57,756 nucleotides of DNA from Isotricha intestinalis (Eukaryota > Ciliophora > Litostomatea > Vestibuliferida > Isotrichidae). Below are positions 1 through 10,114 of the stretch, in pieces; position 1 is the first letter of the stretch; each line of letters opens with the position of its first letter. The translations under genes and the position numbers were made by a program. The stretch lies in assembly GCA_023807065.1 (NCBI GenBank), contig JAJJLU010000386.1, positions 1 through 57,756 of the forward strand. Reading direction: 5' to 3'. The notes under the pieces were generated by a model. The model ran no database searches, was not told the DNA's origin, and worked only from the letters and a program-made list of their open reading frames with translations.

Positions 1-296
1 TAAACTATTAAATTATTTTTATTATCTTCTAATATTTTTGTTATTTCTTTTGGTAAAGAATCTATTCTATTTGGTATATGAACATCTCCCATTATTAATA
101 CACATTCTGGAATATCTTTTTCTGGTTCTTTTGGTTTTTGTTTATTATTATTATTTTGATTTATTGTTGTTGTTTGATGTTTTTGATTTGATGTTTTTTT
201 TGATGTATTTTGATTTGATAATGGATCATTTTTAACTGTAGCAAACATTTTTGTATTTGAAGATGGTTTGGTGTCAGCAAACATTTTTGTTGACAT
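1..296 (-). CDS. VPS29: VPS29 retromer subunit, N-terminal part (cut by window edge)
   Basis: The first 98 codons are present; the rest lies beyond the left edge. From residue 65 the protein reads CVLIMGDVHIPNR followed by SLPKEITKIL, which matches the first strand and helix of VPS29 (animal forms begin close to LVLVLGDLHIPHRCNSLP). VPS29 has a metallophosphoesterase fold and works as a scaffold in the retromer coat that recycles receptors from endosomes. Ahead of the fold lies an unusual extension of about 64 residues, Asn/Gln/Lys-rich, with a short repeat (STKMFADTKP then NTKMFATVK). The start is the ATG complementary to 294-296; an ATG-led gene begins 77 bases away on the other strand. Family assignment is firm from the motif; the role of the extension is unknown. 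Confidence 0.85.
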   Translation of the reverse strand, partial: MSTKMFADTKPSSNTKMFATVKNDPLSNQNTSKKTSNQKHQTTTINQNNNNKQKPKEPEKDIPECVLIMGDVHIPNRIDSLPKEITKILEDNKNNLIV

Positions 297-373
297 TTTT
301 TCAAATAAAATATAATAAAAAATTTTTTTTAATATTAATTAATAAAGTAAAAATTTATGAAGACCAAAAAATT

Positions 374-1804
374 ATGGTTGAAAAATTTTCAAATTTTATG
401 GAAAAAAATAAATATGAAGGAATATATTATTTAAAAAATATTAGACCTTTATCTATGATAGAAAAAGAATTAAAACAAAAAATTAAAATTCCTCAAGATT
501 ATAAAAAAATATTTGGAGAAAATGTTTATTATTTATTTTTATATGAAAAAAAGAGAAATGAAAATAAAAATTACAAATTTTCAAATTTTATAAATGAACA
601 AAAGGAAAAAATAAAAAATGAATTAACATATTTTTATAGTAAAGTAGAAAATAAAGTAAAATGGATAAATACATTATATTTAGAAATAACTTGTTCAAAT
701 GAAAATAATGAAGGAAATGATTATGAAAAAGAATTTTTAGAATCAATTCCATCAAATTATATTTTAATGAATAAAATAAAAAAAGAATATAATATAATTT
801 ACAAATTTGAATTTTGTTTTCCTTTAGTACAAGAAATATTTGAAGAATTAAATAATGAAAATAAATTCTTCATTGATATATCTTCACCTGATTTTTTTAA
901 ATTACCTCCTACTGCTTTTGGAATAAATTTTGATTTGTTTATTAATAATTTTTTCAGAAATAAAAATGAATTATTTGGTATTCTTAAACAAGAAATTGAA
1001 TATATTGATGATGATTTTTGTATTGAGAATAATATTGATTTTGAAAAAGAAAAATTATTTCATTTAAATGATATAATTTCTTATGTTAATAAAATTAAAA
1101 CTCCAAAGTTTTTACAAATGAAGAATAAATATTATGGAAAAAAAAATTTTGAAAATAAAAAATTAATATTAATTTTCCAAGAATTTAATGGTAAATTTGT
1201 TGATATTTTAGGAATAATAAGAAATGGAAAAAAAAATGAATGGAAATTAATAAATTTTCAAATTAAAGTTTCAAATTCTTTTACCATAAAAAAAAATGAA
1301 AAAGAAAAATTTCCTTATTTATTTAATTATTTAAGATATAAATATGAATATATTTTAGGAATAAAAATAATAGAAGCTTATATTGAATATATAGGTTATT
1401 ATGAATGTAGAAAAAAATTTGATATTAATAATGAAAATTTATTTTTCTTTTTTTCTAATAAAATAAATGATTTTGTTGATAAAAATGCTAAAAAATTAGA
1501 AAAAATTCCTTTTTTAAAAGAAGGAAAAGTAAATTTTCCAGAAGAAAATTTTATTATTCAATTAGCTTATTTAATAATATCAAATAGTCCTAATTTTTCA
1601 AATAAACATTTTAATTTATTAAGAATTTTTACTGATGAAATTGATAAATATGAAAAATATGTTTCTGTTATAATCAACGATAAAAATATTGAAATTAATT
1701 CTTGGATTAATGGAAATTTAAAAAATGAATTGAAAATGGAAAATAATAGAAGTTTAAAACCTGAATCAATATATTATGAAATTCTTGAAGAAAAAGAAAG
1801 TTAA
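374..1804 (+). CDS. Hypothetical protein, 476 residues
   Basis: I do not recognise this protein. The frame is open further upstream, to an ATG at 263, but that part overlaps the VPS29 coding region on the other strand and looks non-coding, so I start at the ATG at 374 (MVEKFSNFMEK). The protein is rich in Lys, Asn, Phe and Ile, has no clear membrane segment or signal peptide, and alternates predicted helices with short strands. A patch around LPPTAFGINFDLFINNFF and a later stretch near IIEAYIEYIGYYECRKKF look like folded core. It is read divergently from VPS29. Stop is TAA. The unbroken length argues that it is real. Confidence 0.75.
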   Translation: MVEKFSNFMEKNKYEGIYYLKNIRPLSMIEKELKQKIKIPQDYKKIFGENVYYLFLYEKKRNENKNYKFSNFINEQKEKIKNELTYFYSKVENKVKWINTLYLEITCSNENNEGNDYEKEFLESIPSNYILMNKIKKEYNIIYKFEFCFPLVQEIFEELNNENKFFIDISSPDFFKLPPTAFGINFDLFINNFFRNKNELFGILKQEIEYIDDDFCIENNIDFEKEKLFHLNDIISYVNKIKTPKFLQMKNKYYGKKNFENKKLILIFQEFNGKFVDILGIIRNGKKNEWKLINFQIKVSNSFTIKKNEKEKFPYLFNYLRYKYEYILGIKIIEAYIEYIGYYECRKKFDINNENLFFFFSNKINDFVDKNAKKLEKIPFLKEGKVNFPEENFIIQLAYLIISNSPNFSNKHFNLLRIFTDEIDKYEKYVSVIINDKNIEINSWINGNLKNELKMENNRSLKPESIYYEILEEKES

Positions 1805-1959
1805 AATTAATTACTAATATAATATATAATTTAAATATAATACCTATTTATAAATTAAATTTATTTTTACAATTATAAAAAAAATTTTTAAATAATTTTT
1901 AGTCTTATAAGGAAATTGTTACATTATAATATTTATTAAAAATTTTAATTAATATTATT

Positions 1960-4900
1960 TTATTTATTAGATTGAAAAATTTCATTTGGAAAAATAATAT
2001 TATCATTAATAATATTGTTGCAAGATAAAATAGTTTTAATAATATTCATATTTTCTGAACTTACTAATTCAGATTTATCTCCAAATCCATTAAAAACAGA
2101 ACTAATTAAATTATCTTTATCTTTAATGAAAACTGAATTTTGATCAAATTTTCCAACAATAACAAAATTAACATTTTTATCTTTTTTAATCTTAGTAAAA
2201 TTTTCTCTAAATCCTTCATCTAAATAATAATTACTTTCATCATTAGAAAATAAATGAGTAAAATAAATAAGAAATTTTTCATTAGTATCAACACCTTTTA
2301 ATAAAAGATAATTAATACAATAATTAATTGAAGCAATAATTTCTTTAATATTCATTTGATTATAATTAATATCACTTGAAGTTCTAGAACTAATATATTC
2401 ACTTTCATCAATTTCATTTTCTTCATTATCAAATGAACCTTTATATGAACTTTCATCTAAATTATGAAATTTATTAGTAAAATGATCAAAATATTGAATT
2501 AAATGAGTTAAATTAATATATTTTCTTTTCATCATTGGACAAACAATTCTACATTTTGAATTAAAAATAAACATTGAAAAACGGTCATTTCCTGTTAAAT
2601 AATTTTTTAATATTGTTTTTGATTCATCTAAATATACTTCATATGGATTTTTATCTATATTTATTCCATCTACTATTATTAATATATCTTTTAATTGTTT
2701 TGTATTACATTCATCAATATCTTTTATTATTTTCTTTGATATTTCTTCTAATTTTTCTGAATAAGTTATATTTGTTGATGAATTTGATTCATTAGGATTT
2801 GAGTTTCTATTTGATGTTAAGTCATTAAAATTTAATGAATAAAGACTTTGATTTGGAATTTGTTTTTGATTTTTATTAAATTCTATTTCAAAAATTGAAT
2901 TTGTTAAATTATATAGATTTATTTTTCTCTTTAATTTTTTGGTTAATTTGTTTAAATGTTTCAAAGCTTTTTTTTTAATTAATCCATCAAGAACAATAGT
3001 TTTACTTTTAGAAGCTTTAATAAAATAAAATATTGCTTCTGAATAATCATGGCAAATTAAAGCAAATTTAGCTCTTAGAAAATCTCCTCTTTGAATATGA
3101 ACTTTATATAGAAAAGCACTTTGATTTCCTGAATTTATTTCATTTAAATTATTAATATTATGATTATATGCATCAATTATACTTTTATCACTTCCTAATG
3201 CTGTATTATCATTTACATGATTCACATAATGATCAAATAAATCAAACCATTCTATGATTTTATCAAATATTTTTCTTTTTACATTTTGTTTTTCTTTATA
3301 AAATGGAATATTTTCATATTGTTTATATAAGAAATTTTTATTGTTTTTGTCTGTTTTTAATTTAAATTTTAATAAAAATTCTATATAATCTAATATACTT
3401 TCTCCTATTTTAATTAAATCATTTGATGAATAACATAAGAAAATATATTGAATAATAATTTTATGATAATAATCAATTGTATGATAAGAAGTATGCATAA
3501 ATAATCCAGATAAATCTTCATATCTTCTGTTAGATTTTTGTAAAAATGAAAAAAATTTAAAATAAATATGAATTAATTTATTATATCTATTATTAATTAA
3601 ATTTGAAATAACTCTTTGACTAAAAGATTTATGAAAAGAATTTTTTTGTTTTTTAACTAATAAATTAGTAGCTGCTTCTTGATAATTTTTATTATAAGAT
3701 CCATCAATCATATGTAATAAAGTATTACTAACATCTAATTCATCACTTAATGTTTTAGATAAAAATTTTTTTAATTTCGGGTCTTGTAAACTTAAACAAA
3801 GATGATAAATAGCTTTATCATAATTTAATATTTGACTTTCTAAATTACCAATATTACTTTGACAAATATAAGTTCCTTCTTTATTTTTTATATTAAAAAA
3901 TATATTTTCACTTGTTGAATAATTAATTATTTTTTCTATATTATTATTTGATGATGTTAACATTAAAACTTGTTTTAATCCTAATAAAATTTTAACTAAA
4001 TTGCTTATTTCTTTTGGTCTATATTGTAATAAACCTTCATCAAAATCAAAAAAATGTAATTCTCTTTCAATATTTTCTCCTTTTACTTTATCTTCTTCAT
4101 AATAAGAATTAAATTCATTATCTTTATTCTTTTTATCTTTTTTTTTCTTATTTTTATTTTTATCTTCTAAATTTTCATCTTCTGAGAAAGGATTAAATAA
4201 ACTTCCATTTTCTGAATTTATATCTTCTTGTTTATATTTTAAAGATGTTAAAAAATCTAATCTGTTTTCTCCTCCTATATTAATTCCTCTTAACATATAT
4301 TGAACTTGTTTAATTGGAACAATAATAAACTTAGCTAAAGAATTTACTGTTAATCTTACCATTGCAAGTAACACAAAACCAAAAAAGATAAATAATATTA
4401 ATTCTAAATATAATCTTTTTTGAAATTTATTTTGAAAAGAAAATAAATGTTCATATAAATTATCTTCATTATATACGAAAATTATTGTTAGAATATGTTG
4501 ATAAATATCATCATTATTAATTAAAATAGGATGTATAGTAAAATTTAAAAGTTTTCCATTTCTAAAATAAAAAGGAGAATCTAAATATAAAGAAATTTGA
4601 TGATAATTATTTATTAAAGGCTTACTTTCATCTGTTAAATACTGCATTATTTCAGTCATATAATCTTTATTCATAATATTTATAATTTTATTAGTAAAAT
4701 TAATCTTTTCTTCTAAATAATAATCTTCACCCCAACTAAATTCAAAATCATTTAAAGGAACATTTCTAATTTTTTGTAAAATTTTAGGATAATAAAAAGG
4801 TTTTACAAAATTAACATCTGTAACTAAAAAATAACCTCTAAATTTAATATTCATTTCATCTAAAACATCAAATAATTCATTTGGATAACCATCTACACAC

Positions 4901-5778
4901 ATTAAAACATAAGTTTCAATATTATACATTTTTTTTTGAATAGGATCAATAAATTTTTTACAAAGAGTAAAAATAAAAGAATTTGGATTATATTCATATT
5001 TATCTTGATTAATATTATTATAGGGAGGAATTAAAATATAAGATTTATTTTCATTTCCTTGAATTTGAGTAAAATATTGATAATCTAAATACCAATCTCT
5101 ACATTTATAATAATAATATGTTTTTATTTTTCCCCCTTCGTCAGCACAATAATTAGGATTTTTATCATAAAATTTCATAGATTGAATAAAATCTTCTTGT
5201 TCAGTTGCAGGGTAATTAACAAATAAATCAGTATTATCAAAAACAAAATAAACTGAATCAATTGATTTATTTAAAATAGTATATATAGAATATAAAAAAT
5301 GAATTGTTTGAGCTATAATTGATAATTGAAAAAAAGCTAATTTATTACTGTTTTGTTTTAAAATATCTACTGTAATATTAGTTTGATCAATAAACCAAAT
5401 AGCAACTTCTTCAGTAGTTCTATTGTTCATATAATAAGAAAAATTTTCTGCTAATTGATATCCATTTACAATAGTAGTATCATTTATACTTTCTTTTTCG
5501 AATATATTTGATTTTTCCACTAAATTTTCAATTAAAGAATATCCTTCTTCTAATATTAATTGAGATTGAACTAATGGACGAGAAATCAAATTATTTATTG
5601 TCATAATATCTATTTGAGATAAATTATGCTCTGTAACTAATACATTATTAAAACTACGTTGATCAAGACATTTATATGAATAACGAAATAAAAATATTGT
5701 TACTAGAATTATACTTGATACCACTCCAAAAAAAAATGGAAAAATAACTGATTTTATAAATTTATCCTCTAATTTCAT
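1960..5778 (-). CDS. Two-pass membrane receptor-like protein with Cache, TPR-like and vWA-like regions
   Basis: This 1272-residue protein has a membrane segment at about 12-32, a large non-cytoplasmic domain (33-455), a second membrane segment at 456-476, then a long cytoplasmic part. The outer domain contains KCRDWYLDYQ near 225, preceded by VYFVFDNTD near 176, a pattern seen in double-Cache sensor domains of ciliate proteins. Just inside the second helix is a HAMP-like stretch (VPIKQVQYMLRGI). Residues 650-1000 hold helical repeats of TPR flavour. The C-terminal 200 residues resemble a von Willebrand A domain (ILIIVDGIN, NDRFSMFIFNSKCRIV), but the metal site DxSxS is not intact. Inference: a surface sensor that binds a small ligand and signals inward; ligand unknown. 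Start ATG is certain by position of the signal anchor. Confidence 0.8.
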   Translation of the reverse strand: MKLEDKFIKSVIFPFFFGVVSSIILVTIFLFRYSYKCLDQRSFNNVLVTEHNLSQIDIMTINNLISRPLVQSQLILEEGYSLIENLVEKSNIFEKESINDTTIVNGYQLAENFSYYMNNRTTEEVAIWFIDQTNITVDILKQNSNKLAFFQLSIIAQTIHFLYSIYTILNKSIDSVYFVFDNTDLFVNYPATEQEDFIQSMKFYDKNPNYCADEGGKIKTYYYYKCRDWYLDYQYFTQIQGNENKSYILIPPYNNINQDKYEYNPNSFIFTLCKKFIDPIQKKMYNIETYVLMCVDGYPNELFDVLDEMNIKFRGYFLVTDVNFVKPFYYPKILQKIRNVPLNDFEFSWGEDYYLEEKINFTNKIINIMNKDYMTEIMQYLTDESKPLINNYHQISLYLDSPFYFRNGKLLNFTIHPILINNDDIYQHILTIIFVYNEDNLYEHLFSFQNKFQKRLYLELILFIFFGFVLLAMVRLTVNSLAKFIIVPIKQVQYMLRGINIGGENRLDFLTSLKYKQEDINSENGSLFNPFSEDENLEDKNKNKKKKDKKNKDNEFNSYYEEDKVKGENIERELHFFDFDEGLLQYRPKEISNLVKILLGLKQVLMLTSSNNNIEKIINYSTSENIFFNIKNKEGTYICQSNIGNLESQILNYDKAIYHLCLSLQDPKLKKFLSKTLSDELDVSNTLLHMIDGSYNKNYQEAATNLLVKKQKNSFHKSFSQRVISNLINNRYNKLIHIYFKFFSFLQKSNRRYEDLSGLFMHTSYHTIDYYHKIIIQYIFLCYSSNDLIKIGESILDYIEFLLKFKLKTDKNNKNFLYKQYENIPFYKEKQNVKRKIFDKIIEWFDLFDHYVNHVNDNTALGSDKSIIDAYNHNINNLNEINSGNQSAFLYKVHIQRGDFLRAKFALICHDYSEAIFYFIKASKSKTIVLDGLIKKKALKHLNKLTKKLKRKINLYNLTNSIFEIEFNKNQKQIPNQSLYSLNFNDLTSNRNSNPNESNSSTNITYSEKLEEISKKIIKDIDECNTKQLKDILIIVDGINIDKNPYEVYLDESKTILKNYLTGNDRFSMFIFNSKCRIVCPMMKRKYINLTHLIQYFDHFTNKFHNLDESSYKGSFDNEENEIDESEYISSRTSSDINYNQMNIKEIIASINYCINYLLLKGVDTNEKFLIYFTHLFSNDESNYYLDEGFRENFTKIKKDKNVNFVIVGKFDQNSVFIKDKDNLISSVFNGFGDKSELVSSENMNIIKTILSCNNIINDNIIFPNEIFQSNK

Positions 5779-6266
5779 TTTTTTTTGAATTTTTCATAAT
5801 ATTTATTTTTATTTAAGATTAGTTAATGATTTTTATAAAATAATATTATTATGAAATAAAAATTTCTTTAAATATAAATTATAATTATAAAAAATCATTG
5901 ATTTTTTAAATATTTTTTGTTAAAAAATATTCTTATTTATGTTTTGATATATATTACAATTAAAAGTTAAATGTGAAATAATTGATAGTATTATAAAGAT
6001 TAATCCTTAGAATTCGGGCAATTTAAAATTTGAAAAAAATTTTATTATTCACTTAAACTTTCAAGACATTGCTAATTGTTTACAAATGCTATTATTAATT
6101 ATCTTTCAAAATATAAATTTGGGATAAAATAATAAATTTAAAAATAAAAACATTATATTTTAAGAAACAAAAATAATAATTAATATATTCACCATTAACT
6201 ATAATAGAATCACATATGAAAGATACTGAACTATCTAATTTAAAATTAAACTAAATATATTTTTAA

Positions 6267-7230
6267 TTATTCTTTAATCTTATGATTTAAGTTTTCTATT
6301 TCTTCTTTTAAATCTCTAATTTCTTTTTCTGTTTTTTCTTTTTATTCGTTAAATTCTTTTTTTAAGTTTTGATTTTCTTTTTTTAAGTCTTCATTTTCTT
6401 TTTTAAAGTCTTGCATTTCTTTTTTTGAGTCCTCATATTTTCTATTTAATACATAATTACTTAACATAACATTTTCTATTTTATCATCTGATTATCAATC
6501 AATTTTGAATTTTTATTTGTTTATTTTATAATCAAATCTTTCTGTTCACTTAATCTTTTTTTTTAATTTTTTTGTTTCTATTGATTGTTCTAGATATTTT
6601 TTATCTTCATTTTTATATAAATTTCGAAGTTCATTTATTTTTTTTCTCGATTTTCTTTTTCACTTTTTAAATCGCGAATTTCTTTTTTCAAACTTTTCAA
6701 TTGATTTTTTAAATGAGTTTGAGATGTTTTTAAATTTTCTATTTGAGAAATTAAACTTTTTTTTCTTCTTCATTTTTAACTTAATAATCAGATATTTTAT
6801 CTATGTAATCATTTTCATTTTTCTTTAATATTATCCATTATACTATTTTCCTTTTCTTCATAATTTTGTGATTATTAAAATTTCATTATAATAACTTTTT
6901 ATCTATTAAGAATTCAAATTAAAAAAACTAAATTCTAAATTACATTTGAATAAATATAATAAAAGAATTTTGCATCTTTCCACATTAATTTTCTCAACAA
7001 TCATTGAAGTGAAATCACTAATATATTTTTGAACAAGGATTATTTTTTCTTTTGTCTAACCAATCTTATAATCAGTTAAAATTTGAACTTCAGTGAATTC
7101 AGTCTTTAAATTAGTTTTATGATGCCCTAAAATTTTTGTAAAAAAATTCACTTTATTTTTTAGAATCTAATTCTGAATCATTATAACAGAAACTTATATT
7201 ATATATTTGGTTCATCAATACTGAATTATT
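6267..7230 (-). pseudogene. Decayed coiled-coil protein gene
   Basis: The 1.85 kb gap between the receptor-like gene and the kelch gene holds a broken coding region on the minus strand. Pieces in different frames join up in order: NSVLMNQIYNISFCYNDSE, then LGHHKTNLKTEFTEVQILTD, then KNENDYIDKISDY, then LISQIENLKTSQTHLKNQLK and a long coiled coil ending in EIENLNHKIKE and TAA at 6267-6269. At least four frame changes and several in-frame stops separate them; one stop splits EFNE from KEKTEKEIRDLK. None of the breaks has GT..AG ends that would make it an intron. The remaining bases of the gap (5779-6266 and 7231-7632) are AT-rich with nothing I recognise. Confidence 0.6.
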
Positions 7231-7632
7231 TTTAATATATTAAAGACAAAGACAATAAATAGTTTCAGTTGAATTATATATCATTAATTGTTGGTAATTT
7301 ACTTTATATTAATTTTTAAATTTAAGATTTAAATAATCAACTGAAAAATCACTAAAAGAAAAAAAATAAAATATTTAATTACTTTCAATTTTCTGATTAT
7401 TATTATTTAAAGATAAACTTTTATATTTTTCTATTTGATTTTTATTAACATATATTCTTATTATTATAAAAATATATGATTAAATGATATATATAATCTT
7501 TTTTCTTTCTTTTTCCCATTTTTTAATAGAATAACAATTTCAAAGAAATAAAACAAATATTATTAAATTATTTGGAGGAATAATATAAAGAAAGAAAATT
7601 TTAAATATACTATTTAAATATAAAAAAAAATA

Positions 7633-9516
7633 TTAATTTTCATAATCAATTTTATATTTTTTAATTTCTTCTTTAAAAGCATCACCAAGTGATTTTTCAA
7701 AATTTTTATATCTATGTAATTCAGTAACAATATTATCTTCTTTATTATTTAATTGCTCAAGTTTTTCTTTTAAATTTTTTAATTTATTTTGATATTTATC
7801 TTTCATTTCATCAATATTTTTACTAGGAAAAATATTTTCAACTTCTTTTTTTTCATCAACCAAAATAATTTTTTGAGCAGCATCAAAATAATTCATAAAT
7901 AAACCAAGAGTTTCATTAAAAAATTCAAAAGTTTTTTCAGTTTTTTTTTCCATAACATATTTTAACTTTATTTTTAAATCAGTAATTTCTTCATCTATTT
8001 GATAATTTTCTTTCATTTTATTTTTTTGATTTTCTTGTTCTTTAACTTGATCTTCTAAACTTTGAGATTGATCATCAATAAAACCATGTTGTTGGAAAAA
8101 TTTTTTTTTATATTCATTAATTTCATTTTTCATTTCTTCATTGGCTAATTCTTTATGTCGAGTATCTAATTCTAAATTAGCGATTTTTTCTTTAAAATCA
8201 TAAATATTTTTCTCAGCTTGTAATAAGAAATTATCATCATTTTCTTCTTCTTGAAATTTAACGTCTCTAATAGTCCAAAAATGATTAGAATTAGGGTCAT
8301 TTTCAGTAATAATAAATATTTTAGGAAAATTCTTATTTTTATCAGCAACACCATCATTATCTTTTACATTACCTCCGATAATCATAATTTCATAAGAATC
8401 ATTTCTAAAATTTCCTTTTAAACCATAATTACCACACATTGAGAAACCCATTCTTGGATTAGGCTGAATTCCACCTATTAAAGGATTAACCCAAATATTC
8501 TCTTTTAAATTAAATAAAAAAACATCATTATACATTAATTCTATTTTATTTAATGTACCTTTTATTCCTCCAAATATAATCATATTATCTGGATTTATTA
8601 AACTCATTTCATGATAACATCTTTCTAAAGGTGGTTGTCCTTTAGTATTAACTTTTTCGAAAAATGAAGTATTAACATTAAATTTATATAAATTATTATT
8701 ATTCTTTCCTTTATTATCAACTCCTCCAAATATATATAAATGACCGTGTGCAAATTCCATTGAATAAGCTTTAATTTTTCCAGGAGAATCACCATAATAA
8801 TTGATTTGTTTCCATAAATTATCTCTTGCTATTTCTTTCTTTGCATCAGGTTTAAAAAAATCATATCCATCATATCTAAAAACCCACATATCATCATAAA
8901 ATTTTTCATTAGGTGATGATACACCTCCATATAAAAAAGCATTATTTGTTATTTGAATTTTAATCCATTGAAATTCAGTTCTATTTGAAGGAACAATATT
9001 ACTTGATATTTGTTTCCATTCAAAATTTCTTGTATTTAAAACATACATATCTTCATTTGATAAATTTTCACTTTTTGGTCCTAATTCAACTCCACCATAT
9101 AAAAATATAAATGGTGATATATATATACATTTTTGAAATGAACGTGGCTTTGGATTATGTCCTTTTGTTGTTGTTTTATACCAATGAGGTTTTGGAGTTA
9201 ATTCATATATATATATATCTATTTGATTTTCTGTATAATAATTTCTTGTCACATTCTGAGTTATATATGCTAATTTCTGCTGCTCTGATTTCTGGTAGTC
9301 TCTTATTGATATATCTGCTGCTTTAATTATTTCTGAATTCAATTCGTAGTTTATCTTCTCGTTCTCATATGCATTATGGTTTCCACCTATTAAGAAATAT
9401 TGATTTAAATCATTTAAATATAATAAACATCCACCAAATGTTTTCTTTGGCCATATATCATCCTTATCTGATTTTTCAATATTTTTCCATATTAATGGTT
9501 CTAGATGCATACTCAT
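7633..9516 (-). CDS. Kelch-repeat protein with C-terminal coiled coil
   Basis: The 627-residue protein begins with about 400 residues of kelch-type beta-propeller repeats: glycine pairs followed by hydrophobic strands recur (FLIGGNHN, FLYGGVELG, FLYGGVSSP, YIFGGVDNKG, IIFGGIKG, MIIGGNV). Spaced Tyr/Trp residues (FEWKQISSN, NLWKQINYYG) mark the outer strands. From about residue 430 the chain turns into a highly charged coiled coil (KELANEEMKNEINEYKKKFF onward) to the end. Propeller-plus-coil proteins of this kind are usually scaffolds; in ciliates several are cytoskeletal. No catalytic motif is visible. The exact partner cannot be told. Start ATG at 9514-9516, stop TAA. Confidence 0.85.
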   Translation of the reverse strand: MSMHLEPLIWKNIEKSDKDDIWPKKTFGGCLLYLNDLNQYFLIGGNHNAYENEKINYELNSEIIKAADISIRDYQKSEQQKLAYITQNVTRNYYTENQIDIYIYELTPKPHWYKTTTKGHNPKPRSFQKCIYISPFIFLYGGVELGPKSENLSNEDMYVLNTRNFEWKQISSNIVPSNRTEFQWIKIQITNNAFLYGGVSSPNEKFYDDMWVFRYDGYDFFKPDAKKEIARDNLWKQINYYGDSPGKIKAYSMEFAHGHLYIFGGVDNKGKNNNNLYKFNVNTSFFEKVNTKGQPPLERCYHEMSLINPDNMIIFGGIKGTLNKIELMYNDVFLFNLKENIWVNPLIGGIQPNPRMGFSMCGNYGLKGNFRNDSYEIMIIGGNVKDNDGVADKNKNFPKIFIITENDPNSNHFWTIRDVKFQEEENDDNFLLQAEKNIYDFKEKIANLELDTRHKELANEEMKNEINEYKKKFFQQHGFIDDQSQSLEDQVKEQENQKNKMKENYQIDEEITDLKIKLKYVMEKKTEKTFEFFNETLGLFMNYFDAAQKIILVDEKKEVENIFPSKNIDEMKDKYQNKLKNLKEKLEQLNNKEDNIVTELHRYKNFEKSLGDAFKEEIKKYKIDYEN

Positions 9517-10114
9517 TTTTAAAATCTAAAACTTAAAAAAAAAAATATAAATCAATAAAAAAGATAAAATGGTTATGATGATATAAAATCATATAAAAAA
9601 AGTAATAATTTCAAAAAATGTTCTTTTAATTGTGAATGTATTTCTATTATTGTACTCAATACTTAGAGTAAATATTGCTTTATATAATAAAGATGATGCT
9701 ATTGCTTTATTGTTGTATAATTTATTTATTGAGAAAGTTAATAAATTTAAATAAGTGGATTCAATATTAAAAGGTAAATTCTTCTTATAATGAAAATTAA
9801 TATGATAATTTGTATTGAGGGAATAAATTTAATTTGAGGTATAAATAAGATAATTTAAATTTACAAAAAGTAAGATAATAGAAATATTATTATGAGAATT
9901 AATATGAAAAGAGATTTTTGGACAAGAAATTTTAGAGGTTTAGGAAAAAAATAAGGAATATTAATTTTATTATCTTTGGAATTAATTTTAGTTTTAGAGA
10001 ATTTATTATGAAAGTTTTATTTTTATTAGTTTTTAATTGTTGAAGTTTATTATTTATAAAAAAATAAAATTTATTTTATATAAATTAAATAGAAAATATT
10101 ACAATTAAATTATA
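9517..10114. other. Intergenic, no gene seen
   Basis: About 600 bases of AT-rich DNA between the kelch gene and the GH18 gene, both on the minus strand. The half from 9770 to 10020 is somewhat richer in G on the plus strand than its surroundings, but all frames are broken every few codons and I see no repeat or RNA gene. Confidence 0.5.

Noticed and set aside
38..235. Leu/Phe/Tyr-rich open frame on the plus strand
   Set aside because: It lies antisense to the VPS29 coding region and its composition is the usual shadow of Asn/Lys-rich codons.
251..373. Upstream extension of the frame that begins at 374
   Set aside because: Starts with TTG or an ATG at 263, overlaps the opposite gene and has non-coding-like composition.
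6267..7230. Reassigned stop codons (TAA/TAG as Gln) to explain the broken frames
   Set aside because: Intact long genes never use TAA or TAG inside and end in them; relics also contain TGA and true frame shifts.
6267..7230. Programmed frameshifting as in Euplotes (AAA-TAA)
   Set aside because: The shifts are not all at such sites or in one direction, and intact genes show none.
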